From contig CAZWXD010000008.1 of the NCBI GenBank assembly GCA_964638035.1, positions 1-64,000 on the forward strand: 64,000 bases of DNA. The letters run 5' to 3'. The DNA comes from JAGGAG01 sp964638035. GTDB taxonomy: Bacteria > Gemmatimonadota > Gemmatimonadetes > Gemmatimonadales > GWC2-71-9. Numbering within the stretch: position 1 is the stretch's first letter; each line of letters begins with the position of its first letter. Below, one piece after another: positions 25,249 to 34,653 of the stretch. The position numbers were made by a program, and so were the translations under genes. A model generated the notes under the pieces. The model ran no database searches. It was not told the origin of the DNA and was given only the letters and a program-made list of their open reading frames with translations.

Positions 25249-25629
25249 GTGGGCAGGCACGACGATGGCAACCAGACGGCCTCCCGGGTCGCGCGCCCGT
25301 CGCCGATGGCGGAGGCCCTCGGCAGTTGGTTCACGGCATCGGGCGTGGGCCAGCGGGTGGCGCAGGCGGCGGTGGTGGTGGAGTGGCCGCGGCTCGTGGG
25401 CGAGCAGATCGCCGCGGTCACCGAGGCCGAGTGCGTCACCCAGGACGGGCTGTTGCGCATCCGGGTGGCGAATGCAGCGTGGGCGAATGAGCTGAGCCTC
25501 ATGACGCCACAGATCATGGCCCGGGTCAACGCCGGGCGCACCGCCAGGATCCGGGGCATCCGCTGGATGGCGGGCGGCCGGGAGCCGGGCACCAGGGACC
25601 CTTACCGCAGGCGGGGACATGGCACGTAA
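25249..25629 (+). CDS. dciA: DUF721/DciA-type helicase loader
   Basis: 126 residues from GTG 25249, one base after recF. The DciA (DUF721) core is seen in ALGSWFTASGVGQRVAQAAV, VVEWPRLVGEQIAAVTEAEC and GLLRIRVANAAWANELSLMT. In bacteria without DnaC/DnaI, DciA loads the replicative helicase DnaB. The place between recF and gyrB is the usual one. Its 3' end overlaps the gyrB start by 11 bases. The tail after residue 105 is short, basic and not conserved in feel. Confidence 0.88.
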   Translation: MGRHDDGNQTASRVARPSPMAEALGSWFTASGVGQRVAQAAVVVEWPRLVGEQIAAVTEAECVTQDGLLRIRVANAAWANELSLMTPQIMARVNAGRTARIRGIRWMAGGREPGTRDPYRRRGHGT

Positions 25630-27553
25630 CGAGGGCGCAGTGCTGGCGCCGGAGTACAAGGCAGAGTCGATCCAGGTCCTCAAGGGCCTCGAGGCCGTCC
25701 GCCGCCGTCCGGGCATGTACATCGGCTCGACCGGCGAGAACGGCCTGCACCACCTGGTGTACGAAGTGGTGGACAACGCCATCGACGAGGCCCTGGCCGG
25801 CTACTGCGACCGGATCGCCATCACGATCCACGCCAACCAGTCGCTCACGGTGTCGGACAACGGCCGCGGCATCCCGGTGGACCTCCACCCCACCGAGAAG
25901 CTGCCCGGCGTGGAGCTGGCCCTGACGGTGCTGCATGCCGGCGGCAAGTTCGACAAGAACAGCTACAAGGTGTCAGGCGGCCTGCACGGCGTCGGCGTGT
26001 CGGTGGTGAATGCACTGTCCGAGTGGCTCGAGGTGCGGGTCGACCGCGACGGCCAGCGGCACCAGATGAAGTTCGTCCGGGGCCAGACCAAGCAGAAGCT
26101 CACCTCGCTCGGGAAGGTCCGCACCACCGGCACCGAGGTCACGTTCCAGCCGGATCCCGAGATCTTCCAGGTCCTGGAGTTCAACTACTCCACCCTGGCC
26201 GACCGCATGCGCCAGCTCGCATTCCTCAACAAGGGCGTCACCATCATCCTGCGGGATGAGCGGGGCGAGGCGCCCCGCGAGGACACCTTCTTCGCGAAGG
26301 GCGGGCTGGTGGAGTTCGTGGGCTGGCTCAACCGGAACAAGAAGGCGCTCCACCCCAGGCCCATCGCCTTCAGCACCACCAAGGACGACGTCGAGGTGGA
26401 CCTGGCGCTGCAGTACGAGGATGGGTACAACGAGAACACCTTCACCTTCGTGAACAACATCAACACCCACGAGGGTGGCACCCACCTCACCGGCTTCAAG
26501 TCGGCGCTCACGCGGACCATCAACGACATCGCCAAGCGGCGCGACTTCCTCAAGAAGGAGGGCTTCACGCTCTCCGGCGACGACATCCGCGAGGGCCTGA
26601 CCTGCGTGCTGCACGTCAAGGTGCGGGAGCCGCAGTTCGAGGGGCAGACCAAGACCAAGCTGGGGAATTCCGAGGTCGAGGGCATCGTCAAGGCCGTGGT
26701 GAACGAGCACCTCGGCAACTTCCTCGAGGAGCACCCCCCGGTCGCGCGCGCCATCATCGAGAAGGCCGTGAGCGCCGCACGGGCACGCGAGGCTGCGCGC
26801 AAGGCGCGCGACCTCGTCCGCAAGAAGTCGGGCCTCGAGAACATGGTGCTCCCGGGCAAGCTGGCCGACTGCTCCATTGATGACCCGGAGCACAGCGAGC
26901 TCTACCTGGTGGAGGGCGACTCGGCCGGCGGCAGCGCCAAGCAGGGCCGGGACCGCCAGTACCAGGCCATCCTGCCGCTCCGCGGCAAGATCCTCAACGT
27001 GGAGCGCGCGCGGATCGACAAGATCCTGAGCAATGAGGAGATCCGGGCCATGGTCACGGCCATTGGCACGGGCATCGGGGAGGACTTCCAGCTCACCGAG
27101 GCGCGCTACCACAAGATCATCATCATGACTGATGCCGACGTGGACGGCGCCCACATCCGGACCCTGCTGCTCACCTTCTTCTTCCGCCAGATGCAGGCGC
27201 TGATCGATGCCGGGTACGTGTACATCGCGCAGCCGCCCCTCTACCGCGTGGCTCGCGCCAAGGAGGAGTTCTACTGCTTCAACGAACAGGAGCGGGAAGA
27301 GGCGGTGAAGCGCCTGGGCGGGGACGGCAAGCAGTCGGTCAACATCCAGCGCTACAAGGGCCTGGGCGAGATGAACCCCGACCAGCTCTGGAAGACCACC
27401 ATGGACCCGGCCACCCGCACCATCCTGCGGGTCACCATGGAGGACGCGCAGGCGGCGGCCACCCTGTTCGACGAACTGATGGGGGACGAGGTGGAGCCGC
27501 GCCGGCAGTTCATCGAGCGCAACGCGAAGTACGCCACCAACCTGGACGTCTGA
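25619..27553 (+). CDS. gyrB: DNA gyrase subunit B
   Basis: 644 residues, full length. GHKL ATPase: YEVVDNAIDEALAGYCD, VSDNGRGIPVD and GGLHGVGVSVVNALSEWL. Toprim: VEGDSAGGSAKQGRDRQYQA and IIIMTDADVDGAHIRTLLLT. The C-terminus has the usual RRQFIERNAKYATNLDV end. Together with GyrA (not in the window) it introduces negative supercoils. ATG 25619 lies inside the end of dciA. The stop overlaps the next ATG (TGATG at 27551). Confidence 0.98.
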   Translation: MARNEGAVLAPEYKAESIQVLKGLEAVRRRPGMYIGSTGENGLHHLVYEVVDNAIDEALAGYCDRIAITIHANQSLTVSDNGRGIPVDLHPTEKLPGVELALTVLHAGGKFDKNSYKVSGGLHGVGVSVVNALSEWLEVRVDRDGQRHQMKFVRGQTKQKLTSLGKVRTTGTEVTFQPDPEIFQVLEFNYSTLADRMRQLAFLNKGVTIILRDERGEAPREDTFFAKGGLVEFVGWLNRNKKALHPRPIAFSTTKDDVEVDLALQYEDGYNENTFTFVNNINTHEGGTHLTGFKSALTRTINDIAKRRDFLKKEGFTLSGDDIREGLTCVLHVKVREPQFEGQTKTKLGNSEVEGIVKAVVNEHLGNFLEEHPPVARAIIEKAVSAARAREAARKARDLVRKKSGLENMVLPGKLADCSIDDPEHSELYLVEGDSAGGSAKQGRDRQYQAILPLRGKILNVERARIDKILSNEEIRAMVTAIGTGIGEDFQLTEARYHKIIIMTDADVDGAHIRTLLLTFFFRQMQALIDAGYVYIAQPPLYRVARAKEEFYCFNEQEREEAVKRLGGDGKQSVNIQRYKGLGEMNPDQLWKTTMDPATRTILRVTMEDAQAAATLFDELMGDEVEPRRQFIERNAKYATNLDV

Positions 27554-27984
27554 TGGACGCCGCGGCGCTGCGCGCCCGCATCCCCGAGCTGCTCGTGGAA
27601 CTGGGCGAGGACCCGGCCACCGTCTCGCTGGGGCACGACGCCTGGGTGGTCCACCGCGGCAGTGTCACCGGCTACGTGGCCCTGCTGGGCGCCGATGACC
27701 CGGGGCACGACACCATCCTCCACGTGAAGTTCCCCGTCGTGCAGGCACCGCAGCGCGGCCGCGAGGCGTTGCTCGCGGCCCTGCTCCGCATCAACCACGA
27801 GCTCGGGAGCTATGCCGCCTTCTCACTCGATGAGGGGGGCGTGGCGTGGCTCGGGGCGGGCCGGTTCGCGGCCGACGTGGAGGCCGCCGAGCTCCGGGAA
27901 CTGGTGTCACAGCTCGCGCGGCTCGCCGACCGCTATGACGACCAGTTGCTCGAAACCTTCGGGCGGGACGTGGCCCTGGGCTGA
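27553..27984 (+). CDS. YbjN/type III chaperone-like small protein
   Basis: 143 residues, translationally coupled to gyrB. The alternating pattern of a short helix, strands, a polar helix and a C-terminal helix (LLAALLRINHELGSYAAFSL, AELRELVSQLARLADRYDDQ) resembles the YbjN / CesT-like chaperone fold. No catalytic residues are visible. The coupling with gyrB may only reflect gene packing. Function unknown. It converges with the kinase gene, 23 bases away. Confidence 0.6.
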   Translation: MDAAALRARIPELLVELGEDPATVSLGHDAWVVHRGSVTGYVALLGADDPGHDTILHVKFPVVQAPQRGREALLAALLRINHELGSYAAFSLDEGGVAWLGAGRFAADVEAAELRELVSQLARLADRYDDQLLETFGRDVALG

Positions 27985-28007
27985 CACCCCGCGCGTGCCG
28001 CCCCGCT

Positions 28008-31000
28008 TCAGGTTCCCGCGCGCTCGCCCTTCCGGTCGAGCGCGCGTCGCGCGTCTGCCACCGCATCGCGCTCGGGCCGGAGCGCCTCGTCGGGCCGGTC
28101 CCACAGGGCCAGGAACTCGTCGTACAGTCGGCGGGCCGACGTGGTGTCACCCAGGCTCGCGGCCAGCGCCGCCCGCCGCGGCATGGCACGCACCAGGAGC
28201 AGCATGTCGCTCGAACTCGACTGAGACTCGACCCGGGCGGAATCGAGCCGGGTGAGGAACTGCAGCGCCTCGGCCGGCCGGTTGAGCGCTTCAGCGGTGG
28301 ACGCGAGCGCAAAGAGGTTCCCCACGTCGGCGGCCGTGTCGCGCACCGCCCGCGCCAGGAGGCGCTCGGCCCGGGCTCGGTCCCCAGCGCGAGCCGCCGC
28401 CAGGGCATCGTAGGCGATCATGCTGTCGCTGCCCGCCACCTTGCGCCACCGCGCCACCAGGCCCGTGTCACCCAGGACCCCACCGGCCATGATGAACGAC
28501 CAGGCCGCGCGCTGGCGAAGGGTGGTGCGTTGGTCGGCCGGCGCCTCACCGAGGAAACGCTCGACGCGGGCCTCGGCACCGCTCACCTCCGGCGCGGTGA
28601 GCGTGCCCTTCCGCGTTTCCCACCGCAGGTCGGCGGTCACCTCAGACAGGGCAAGCCACTGTTGCAGCTCGGGTGAGGCCTCGAAGCGCCGCAACTCCGC
28701 GAGCCGGGCTGCCTGGAGCGTCGCGGCCTCGCCCACTCGCCCGCGCGTCATCAGGTAGCTCGCGACCACGGACCCCAGGAGGGGCGTGGACATGGCTACA
28801 CCACGGCCGCCCGGGGGCGCCAACGAGTCGCCCAACGGGATGGCCTGCAGGAAGCGCTGGGCATTCAGGAGCACGTTGAGGTGCTGCAGCGGGTACGGCA
28901 CCGAGAGCGACGTGCCAAGGGAATCGGCCTTGGCCAGCGACCGAAGGGCCTCGTCCCAGTTGCGCTCGTCATAGGCGAGCTGCGCCATCATCAGCCACGC
29001 CTCGCCCTCATCTGGTGCAATCGTGAGCCAGCGTCGCAGCACCCCCCGCGTACGGTCCCGGGCCAGCAGCCGGAGCGAATCGAGGACCCGGGGTGGATAG
29101 CGCGTGCCGATGGACTCGGCAGGCACGAGCGCGATGGAGTCGCCGTGCAGCACGGGAATGAACCGCCGGGCAGGCACGCGGAAGAAGATGGTCTGGAACG
29201 ACCCGCTCGGCGGCTCACGGTAGGCCGGGACACCTTCCTGCCCGCCCCTGGTGGTGGACGCCAGGATCGCGGCAAGGTTCAGGTAGGTCCGGTGGTCACT
29301 CGCATCCAGCTCCAGCGACCGGCGGAAGTCCCGCAGGGCACCAGTCCAGTCTGCCGGGAGGTACTCACGCCCGTTGGCATCACGCCGGAGTGTCAGGTCG
29401 GCCTGGGATGCCACTCCCCGCCACGCCCAGACGTCAGCATTCGTCGAGTCCATGGCGAGGAGCGTCGCGTAGAGCTCGCGGGCGCGCGGCACATCGGCGT
29501 GCATGAGGGCGTTGTACGCCTCGAGCAGACGGGACTCCCGCGGCGGTCGGCCCGCGGCGTAGCGGAGGGCGCTGTCGGCGTAGCCGATGTAGCTCGGTGA
29601 CGGGTTGGTTCGTTCGGTCCAGGAGAGTGCCTGGCTCAGCTCGTAATAGGCGAGGGCAAAGGCCGAGTCCTGCTCCACCGCCTGCCGGAAGAGTGCCACC
29701 GCCGAGTCGAGGTCCCAGCGGCTCCTGGCCTGGATGCCCTCGATGTAGGCCCGGTAGGCCGCCAGCGAGCGCGTCGGTGGTTCGACCTCCTGCAACGAGG
29801 CCGTCGGCGCACCAGCCAGTTCGAGCACCTGCGACGCCAGCTGGCGGAACGCGTCCTGGATGTCGCCGCTGTCGGCGATGGCCGCTCGCGCCACCAGGAC
29901 CTGGTCGCCCCGCGCGACGTCGTAGCCCTTCACCGTGAAGATGAGCGAGTCACGCCCACGGAAGACCTGCCCCACCGTGGCGGTCCACACGCCCGCCATC
30001 CGCGCCAGCTTGAGCACGTCCTGCTGCCCCAGGCGCGCCTCCTTGTCCAGACCCTCACGCCGGGTGAGGTCGAGCAGGCGTTCCGCATCCACCACGGTCA
30101 GGTCTTCCCAGCGGCTCAGTGCCTGCCCCAGGAGGTCCACGCCGCCCACGCGCAACCAGTCGAGGGCGGGGTCCTGCGTGGTGTTATCGAAGAAGCCGAT
30201 CAGGATCGACCTTCGCGCCACGGCATCGGAGGGCGTGTCGGCCCGGTCGCCCAGCGCCAGGGCCACACCGCCGAGGGCGAGCGTGAGTGCTGCTCCGCCC
30301 GCTATCCACCGGCGGCGGCGGGCCACCGGCCGGACCTGGGTGGTGCCCGATCCCGAACCCACCCCCTCCAGGCTCTCCACCAGGGATTCGGCCGTGGGAA
30401 AGCGGTCACGGGGATCCTTGGCCAGGAGCCGGTTGACCGTGCGCTCCATTTCGCGGGAGATGTCGCCCACCCGGCTCACCAGGGGAATCGGGACGGAGGA
30501 CACGTGGGCAATCAGGTAGTTCGGTGGGTCGCCCAGGCGATAGGGATACTCGCCGCTCAGCATCTCGTAGAGCATGACGCCGAGGGAATAGAGGTCGGAT
30601 GCCGGCGTAAGGTCGCGCATCCCGCTCGACTGCTCCGGGCTCATGTAGCGCGGCGTGCCCATGACCATGCCGGCGGAGGTCAGCCGGTCGTTGTCCTGCC
30701 CACGCCCCCCGCGTGCGCTGGCAATGCCGAAGTCGGTGACCATGGCCCTGCCGGTTTCCCGGTCGAGCAGGACGTTCTGCGGCTTCACGTCGCGATGGAT
30801 GATCCCGCGGCGATGGGCGGCGCCCAGCGCCTCGGCGACCTGGATGGCAATCCGGCGCGCCTCGCGCTCGGAAAGGCGGCCCATGCCGCGGAGGCGGTCG
30901 GCCAGGCTCTCGCCCTCGATGGCCGCCATGGTGAAGTAGGCGAGGCCACCAGCCTCACCCACGCGGTAGATCGGCACGATGTTGGGATGCTGCAGCTGCG

Positions 31001-31208
31001 CCGCCGTCTCCGCCTCCCGCTCGAAGCGGTCGCGGAAGATGGGACTGGCACCGAGGTCGGGATCGAGCACCTTGATCGCCACGAGTCGCCGGAGGGCACG
31101 CTCACGCGCCAGGAAGACCGTGGCCATCCCGCCCTGTCCCAGGGGGCGTAGCACCTCGAAGTCCTGGCCCAGGGCGGCCCGGACGCGCTCGATCAGGGGT
31201 TGGCTCAC
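28008..31208 (-). CDS. Membrane Ser/Thr protein kinase with TPR-rich periplasmic tail
   Basis: 1066 residues. An N-terminal Hanks-type kinase: LGQGGMATVFLA P-loop, Lys46 in VAIKV, catalytic IIHRDVKPQN (Asp140), DFG at 159-161 and GTPRYMSPEQ activation segment, so it should be active. After a Gly/Ser linker, one membrane helix at about 301-320 (WIAGGAALTLALGGVALALG) leads to an outside region. That region first resembles a CsgG/TolB-like amino-terminal sensor part (SILIGFFDNTTQDPALDWLR, GVWTATVGQVFRGRDSLIF) and then many TPR-like helices to the end. This design is common in Gemmatimonadota and Acidobacteriota. The ligand is unknown. It converges with the gyrB run and lies downstream of deoA's divergent partner region. 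Confidence 0.9.
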   Translation of the reverse strand: MSQPLIERVRAALGQDFEVLRPLGQGGMATVFLARERALRRLVAIKVLDPDLGASPIFRDRFEREAETAAQLQHPNIVPIYRVGEAGGLAYFTMAAIEGESLADRLRGMGRLSEREARRIAIQVAEALGAAHRRGIIHRDVKPQNVLLDRETGRAMVTDFGIASARGGRGQDNDRLTSAGMVMGTPRYMSPEQSSGMRDLTPASDLYSLGVMLYEMLSGEYPYRLGDPPNYLIAHVSSVPIPLVSRVGDISREMERTVNRLLAKDPRDRFPTAESLVESLEGVGSGSGTTQVRPVARRRRWIAGGAALTLALGGVALALGDRADTPSDAVARRSILIGFFDNTTQDPALDWLRVGGVDLLGQALSRWEDLTVVDAERLLDLTRREGLDKEARLGQQDVLKLARMAGVWTATVGQVFRGRDSLIFTVKGYDVARGDQVLVARAAIADSGDIQDAFRQLASQVLELAGAPTASLQEVEPPTRSLAAYRAYIEGIQARSRWDLDSAVALFRQAVEQDSAFALAYYELSQALSWTERTNPSPSYIGYADSALRYAAGRPPRESRLLEAYNALMHADVPRARELYATLLAMDSTNADVWAWRGVASQADLTLRRDANGREYLPADWTGALRDFRRSLELDASDHRTYLNLAAILASTTRGGQEGVPAYREPPSGSFQTIFFRVPARRFIPVLHGDSIALVPAESIGTRYPPRVLDSLRLLARDRTRGVLRRWLTIAPDEGEAWLMMAQLAYDERNWDEALRSLAKADSLGTSLSVPYPLQHLNVLLNAQRFLQAIPLGDSLAPPGGRGVAMSTPLLGSVVASYLMTRGRVGEAATLQAARLAELRRFEASPELQQWLALSEVTADLRWETRKGTLTAPEVSGAEARVERFLGEAPADQRTTLRQRAAWSFIMAGGVLGDTGLVARWRKVAGSDSMIAYDALAAARAGDRARAERLLARAVRDTAADVGNLFALASTAEALNRPAEALQFLTRLDSARVESQSSSSDMLLLVRAMPRRAALAASLGDTTSARRLYDEFLALWDRPDEALRPERDAVADARRALDRKGERAGT

Positions 31209-31275
31209 GCGAGAAACCTAAGGGGCTGCATGGACCGCTCCTACGGGGCGTCGCCGCACGAGGTTCCGCCGTGGG

Positions 31276-32595
31276 TCAGGCGAGCACCTCCACCCCCGCG
31301 GTGGTGACCCGGTGGGACACCAGCGGCAGCGACACCGGGCCGTCGCCCAGGACGATCGCCTCGCGAAGCACGGCAGCACCGGCGGCCAGGCCGGCGTCGT
31401 CTCTCGCATGCACCGTGGCGAGGGGCTCTCCCCGCCGAACGTGCTGGCCGGGCTGCGCGGTGATGACGAAGCCGACCGCGGGATCCACTGTGTCGGTCAC
31501 CTGCCGGCGGCCGCCACCCAGGGCGATGATCCCCCGGCCAACGACCCTGGGAAGGACGGCGGCAACCTGGCCGTCCGCCGGGGCGTGATACACCGCGGTG
31601 CACGGCGCCTGCGGCAGGAGTGCCGGGTCATCCACCACCGCCGCGTTGCCGCCCTGGGCCGCGATGAGCACCCGGAGCTTCTCGAGCGCGGCCCCGCTGC
31701 CAAGTGCGTGGTCGAGCCGGCGACGGGCCTCCGCCCTCGTGAGGGCAGGGTCCGCCACGCACAGCATCTCGGCGCCCAGTGCCATCGTGAGCGCCATGAG
31801 GTCACGGGGGCCCTCACCCCGGAGACCCGCGATGGCTTCCTCCACCTCGAGGGCGTTGCCGCACGCATGGCCAAGCGGCCGGTCCATCGCCGTCAGGAGC
31901 GCCACGGTGCTGCACCCGCGCGCCGCGCCGAGCGCCACCATCGTCCGGGCCAGCTCGAGTGCCTGGTCCAGGGCCGGCATGAAGGCACCACTCCCGCGCT
32001 TCACGTCGAGGACCAACCCGGTGAGCCCCTCGGCCAGCTTCTTGGACATGATGCTGGCGCTGATGAGCGGGATCGACTCCACGGTGCCGGTCACGTCGCG
32101 CAGTGCATACAGGCGACGGTCCGCGGGCGCGACCTCGTCCGTCTGCCCCAGCATGGCACAGCCAATCTCCTCCACCTGCCGAGCCGCACGCGCCAGCGTG
32201 AGCCGGGTCTCGAATCCCGGAATCGACTCGAGCTTGTCGAGGGTCCCGCCAGTGTGGCCCAGCGACCGGCCCGACATCATCGGCACCTGGATGCCGCATG
32301 CGGCGACGAGTGGCACCAGCAGCAGCGACGTCTTGTCGCCCACGCCGCCAGTGGAGTGCTTGTCCACCCGGGGGGCGCTGCTGTGGTAGCGCAGCCGGTT
32401 CCCCGAGGCCAGCATGGCATCGGTGACGGCATCGAGCTCCGTAGCGGAGAGCCCGCGGAAGACAACCGCCATGGCCAGGGCGGCCATCTGGTAGTCGGGA
32501 ACCCGGCCGGCAGCGTAATCCCGGAGCAGGGCCTGCCACTCCTCGCCGTGCAGCTCTTCTCCGTCGCGCTTGCGCTCGATGAGGCGGGTGATCAA
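31276..32595 (-). CDS. deoA: Thymidine (pyrimidine-nucleoside) phosphorylase
   Basis: 439 residues. It cleaves thymidine and/or uridine with phosphate to the base and (deoxy)ribose 1-phosphate. Signatures: VDKHSTGGVGDKTSLLLVPL, the family motif SGRSLGHTGGTLDKLESI, PLISASIMSKKLAEGL and LDVKRGSGAFM (phosphate and pyrimidine sites). The C-terminal biotinyl-like fold domain (APADGQVAAVLPRVVGRG, QPGQHVRRGEPLATVHA) is complete. Thymidine versus broad pyrimidine specificity cannot be decided by eye. ATG 32595 is 36 bases from the divergent TPR lipoprotein-like gene. Confidence 0.95.
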   Translation of the reverse strand: MITRLIERKRDGEELHGEEWQALLRDYAAGRVPDYQMAALAMAVVFRGLSATELDAVTDAMLASGNRLRYHSSAPRVDKHSTGGVGDKTSLLLVPLVAACGIQVPMMSGRSLGHTGGTLDKLESIPGFETRLTLARAARQVEEIGCAMLGQTDEVAPADRRLYALRDVTGTVESIPLISASIMSKKLAEGLTGLVLDVKRGSGAFMPALDQALELARTMVALGAARGCSTVALLTAMDRPLGHACGNALEVEEAIAGLRGEGPRDLMALTMALGAEMLCVADPALTRAEARRRLDHALGSGAALEKLRVLIAAQGGNAAVVDDPALLPQAPCTAVYHAPADGQVAAVLPRVVGRGIIALGGGRRQVTDTVDPAVGFVITAQPGQHVRRGEPLATVHARDDAGLAAGAAVLREAIVLGDGPVSLPLVSHRVTTAGVEVLA

Positions 32596-32631
32596 CCTTC
32601 GCCCCCTGGCCCGCCCTCACCAACACCGGAC

Positions 32632-33438
32632 ATGCCCGTGCGCCCCTTGCCTGCCCACTGTGCAGTGACCCTCCTGGCTGGCGCGGTGCTGGCACTCGCG
32701 CCAGGGCCGGTCGCCGGACAGGACGTGGCCGGGCTTGTTGCCCGGGGCCAGGCCGCACGGGAGGCGCGCGACCTCCAGGCAGCACTTGCCGCGTTCGAGG
32801 CGGCCCTGGCCATCGACTCGATGGATGCGGAGGCCAACTGGCGTGCGGCCATCACCCTGGTGGACATGGGCAAGGCCACCCCAGACTCGGTGCCGAGCCC
32901 ATCACGGGACAGCCTGTACGCGCGGGCCGAGGTGCTGGCCCGTCGCGCCACGCTCGGCAATCCCCGGAGCGCCGACGCCCACTTTGCCCTGGCGGTGGCC
33001 ATCGGCAGGGCGTCACTCACCAAGGGGAAGAAGGAGCGGGTGCGCCGTGCTGGCGAGGTGCACCAGGAAACCCTGCGCGCGCTTGCGCTGGACCAGTGGC
33101 ACGATGGCGCCTATCACGTGCTCGGGCGCTGGAATGCCGAGATCATGCGCCTCTCAATGGCCGAGCGGTTCGTGGCGAAGGCGTTCATGGGAGGTGGTGT
33201 GTTCGGGCAAGCGAGTTGGGACGAGGCCGTGAAGTACCTGGAGCGGGCGGTGGCCCTCAAGCCGGGGTGGATCTACCATCGGCTCGACCTTGCCGAGGTG
33301 TACGTGGACCGTGGCCGCTATGCGGAGGCCCGGGCGCAACTGGAGGTGATCCCGGGCCTCGAACTGGCCGACGCGTCCGACCCACAGTACAAGCGGGACG
33401 CGGCGGCCCTGCTCGAGCGCATCCGGGACCGGAAGTAG
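32632..33438 (+). CDS. Exported TPR protein
   Basis: 268 residues from ATG 32632 with a signal peptide (HCAVTLLAGAVLALAPGPVAG then QD). The mature part is helical TPRs (ARGQAAREARDLQAALAAFE, KYLERAVALKPGWIYHRLDL, EVYVDRGRYAEARAQLE). The middle block SADAHFALAVAIGRA with the conserved basic KGKKERVRRA resembles a TPR family related to regulator-of-microtubule-dynamics proteins. No enzyme motif was seen. Divergent from deoA. It ends 1 base before the convergent YtxH gene. Confidence 0.72.
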   Translation: MPVRPLPAHCAVTLLAGAVLALAPGPVAGQDVAGLVARGQAAREARDLQAALAAFEAALAIDSMDAEANWRAAITLVDMGKATPDSVPSPSRDSLYARAEVLARRATLGNPRSADAHFALAVAIGRASLTKGKKERVRRAGEVHQETLRALALDQWHDGAYHVLGRWNAEIMRLSMAERFVAKAFMGGGVFGQASWDEAVKYLERAVALKPGWIYHRLDLAEVYVDRGRYAEARAQLEVIPGLELADASDPQYKRDAAALLERIRDRK

Positions 33439-33439
33439 G

Positions 33440-33688
33440 TCAGACGCCGAGGTTGCGGGCGATCTCGCGCCGGCGGCGTGCCACCTCGTCGCGCACCTCG
33501 TCGGCCGCATCCTCGACCGCATCGCGCGTGGCGTCGGCAACCTTCCGGGCGCGCTTGCCCAGCTTGCGGCGCAGGTGCTCGCCCCGCTCGGGGGCGTAGA
33601 GCAGCGCCAGCCCAGCGCCCAGCAACGCACCGACGACCAACCCGGCCGCGAACCCCGCGCCGCCGCCGGACTCCTCACGATCGAACAT
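33440..33688 (-). CDS. YtxH-like small membrane protein
   Basis: 82 residues from ATG 33688. One membrane helix GFAAGLVVGALLGAGLALLY is followed at once by APERGEHLRRKLGKRARKV and a charged amphipathic helix, the exact plan of YtxH/general-stress membrane proteins. It probably acts as an envelope stress or scaffold protein; no activity is known. It is convergent with the TPR gene and divergent from the GAF gene. Confidence 0.85.
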   Translation of the reverse strand: MFDREESGGGAGFAAGLVVGALLGAGLALLYAPERGEHLRRKLGKRARKVADATRDAVEDAADEVRDEVARRRREIARNLGV

Positions 33689-33867
33689 GTTGGCATCTCC
33701 CAGGGACCGCCTCGCGCCGGCTCGGCCACTCCGCACCGGTCATCCACGCGGCATTCACCGTGCAACTTACCGCGATTGGCGCGGCTGTCCATGTCGGGCC
33801 CGTCGGTGGCCCCCAGGGCCTTGTCCCGGTTAGGTTTACCGCTCCATTCACCGAAGCGTCGCGCCCA

Positions 33868-34653
33868 ATGACCATGTCCGTCGGATCCGGCCAGGGGGAA
33901 GATCTCGAGCGCCTTCAGCAGCGCGTCGAGGTGCTCGAACATGAGCGTCGCCACCTGCTCGCTGTCATCGAGATCCTCCAGGAGATTGCCGGCTCGCTGC
34001 ACTTCGTGGACATCGTGCAGGCCGTGGCACGGCGACTGGGGGAGACCTTCGGGCTCGACCGGTGCTCGATCTTCCTGATGGAGCGCGGCGGGCAGACGGT
34101 GCGCCTGGTGGCGAGCTACGAGGACCCGAGCATCCGGAACTACGTGGTGGACGTGGACCGCTACCCCGAGCTCAAGCGGGCGCTCGAGACAGGCGAGACC
34201 GTGTTCATCGCCGATGCCGCCGATGACCCGGCCCTCAAGCATGTGCGGGGCCAGATCCTGAGCCGGCGGGTGAAGACCATCACGGTGGTGCCGATCACGT
34301 GGCGGTCGGTTCCCATTGGCGCCATCTTCCTCCGCACCTTCCGTGACGGCCCCTCGTTCTCCGAGTCCGACATCCAGTTCTGCCGCGTGGTGGCGAGCCT
34401 CACCGCCAAGGCGCTGCGCAATGCCCACCGCTTCGAGCGACTGCAGGAGCGCCTGGGTGACGAGCCCGCCGGCCGGGCGCAGGATCGCGAGCGGGTGGCG
34501 ATGCTGGGGTACCTCCGCCGCCTGCTCGAGACCTTCTCGGACAAGCAGGGGCCGTGGAGCGAGAGCCTGCTGGCACGGGCCAGCGCCGACGAGATCGACC
34601 GGCTCGTGGGGGTCACGATGACCGTGATCAACCAGGAGGCCACTGGACGGTGA
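33868..34653 (+). CDS. GAF-domain protein with N-terminal coiled coil
   Basis: 261 residues from ATG 33868 (another ATG at 33874). A short coiled coil (DLERLQQRVEVLEHERRHLL) leads into a GAF domain at about 35-185 (VARRLGETFGLDRCSIFLME, VRLVASYEDPSIRNYVVDVD, ITVVPITWRSVPIGAIFLRT). GAF domains bind small ligands or heme. There is no output domain (no kinase, GGDEF or HTH), so it may act by dimerising with a partner. Its stop overlaps the ligA ATG (TGATG at 34651), making the two co-translated. Confidence 0.85.
   Translation: MTMSVGSGQGEDLERLQQRVEVLEHERRHLLAVIEILQEIAGSLHFVDIVQAVARRLGETFGLDRCSIFLMERGGQTVRLVASYEDPSIRNYVVDVDRYPELKRALETGETVFIADAADDPALKHVRGQILSRRVKTITVVPITWRSVPIGAIFLRTFRDGPSFSESDIQFCRVVASLTAKALRNAHRFERLQERLGDEPAGRAQDRERVAMLGYLRRLLETFSDKQGPWSESLLARASADEIDRLVGVTMTVINQEATGR

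Noticed and set aside
24172..27553. Replication origin next to recF-gyrB
   Set aside because: dnaA and dnaN are absent, gaps are too short (40 bases or less) and no DnaA-box cluster or AT-rich stretch is visible.
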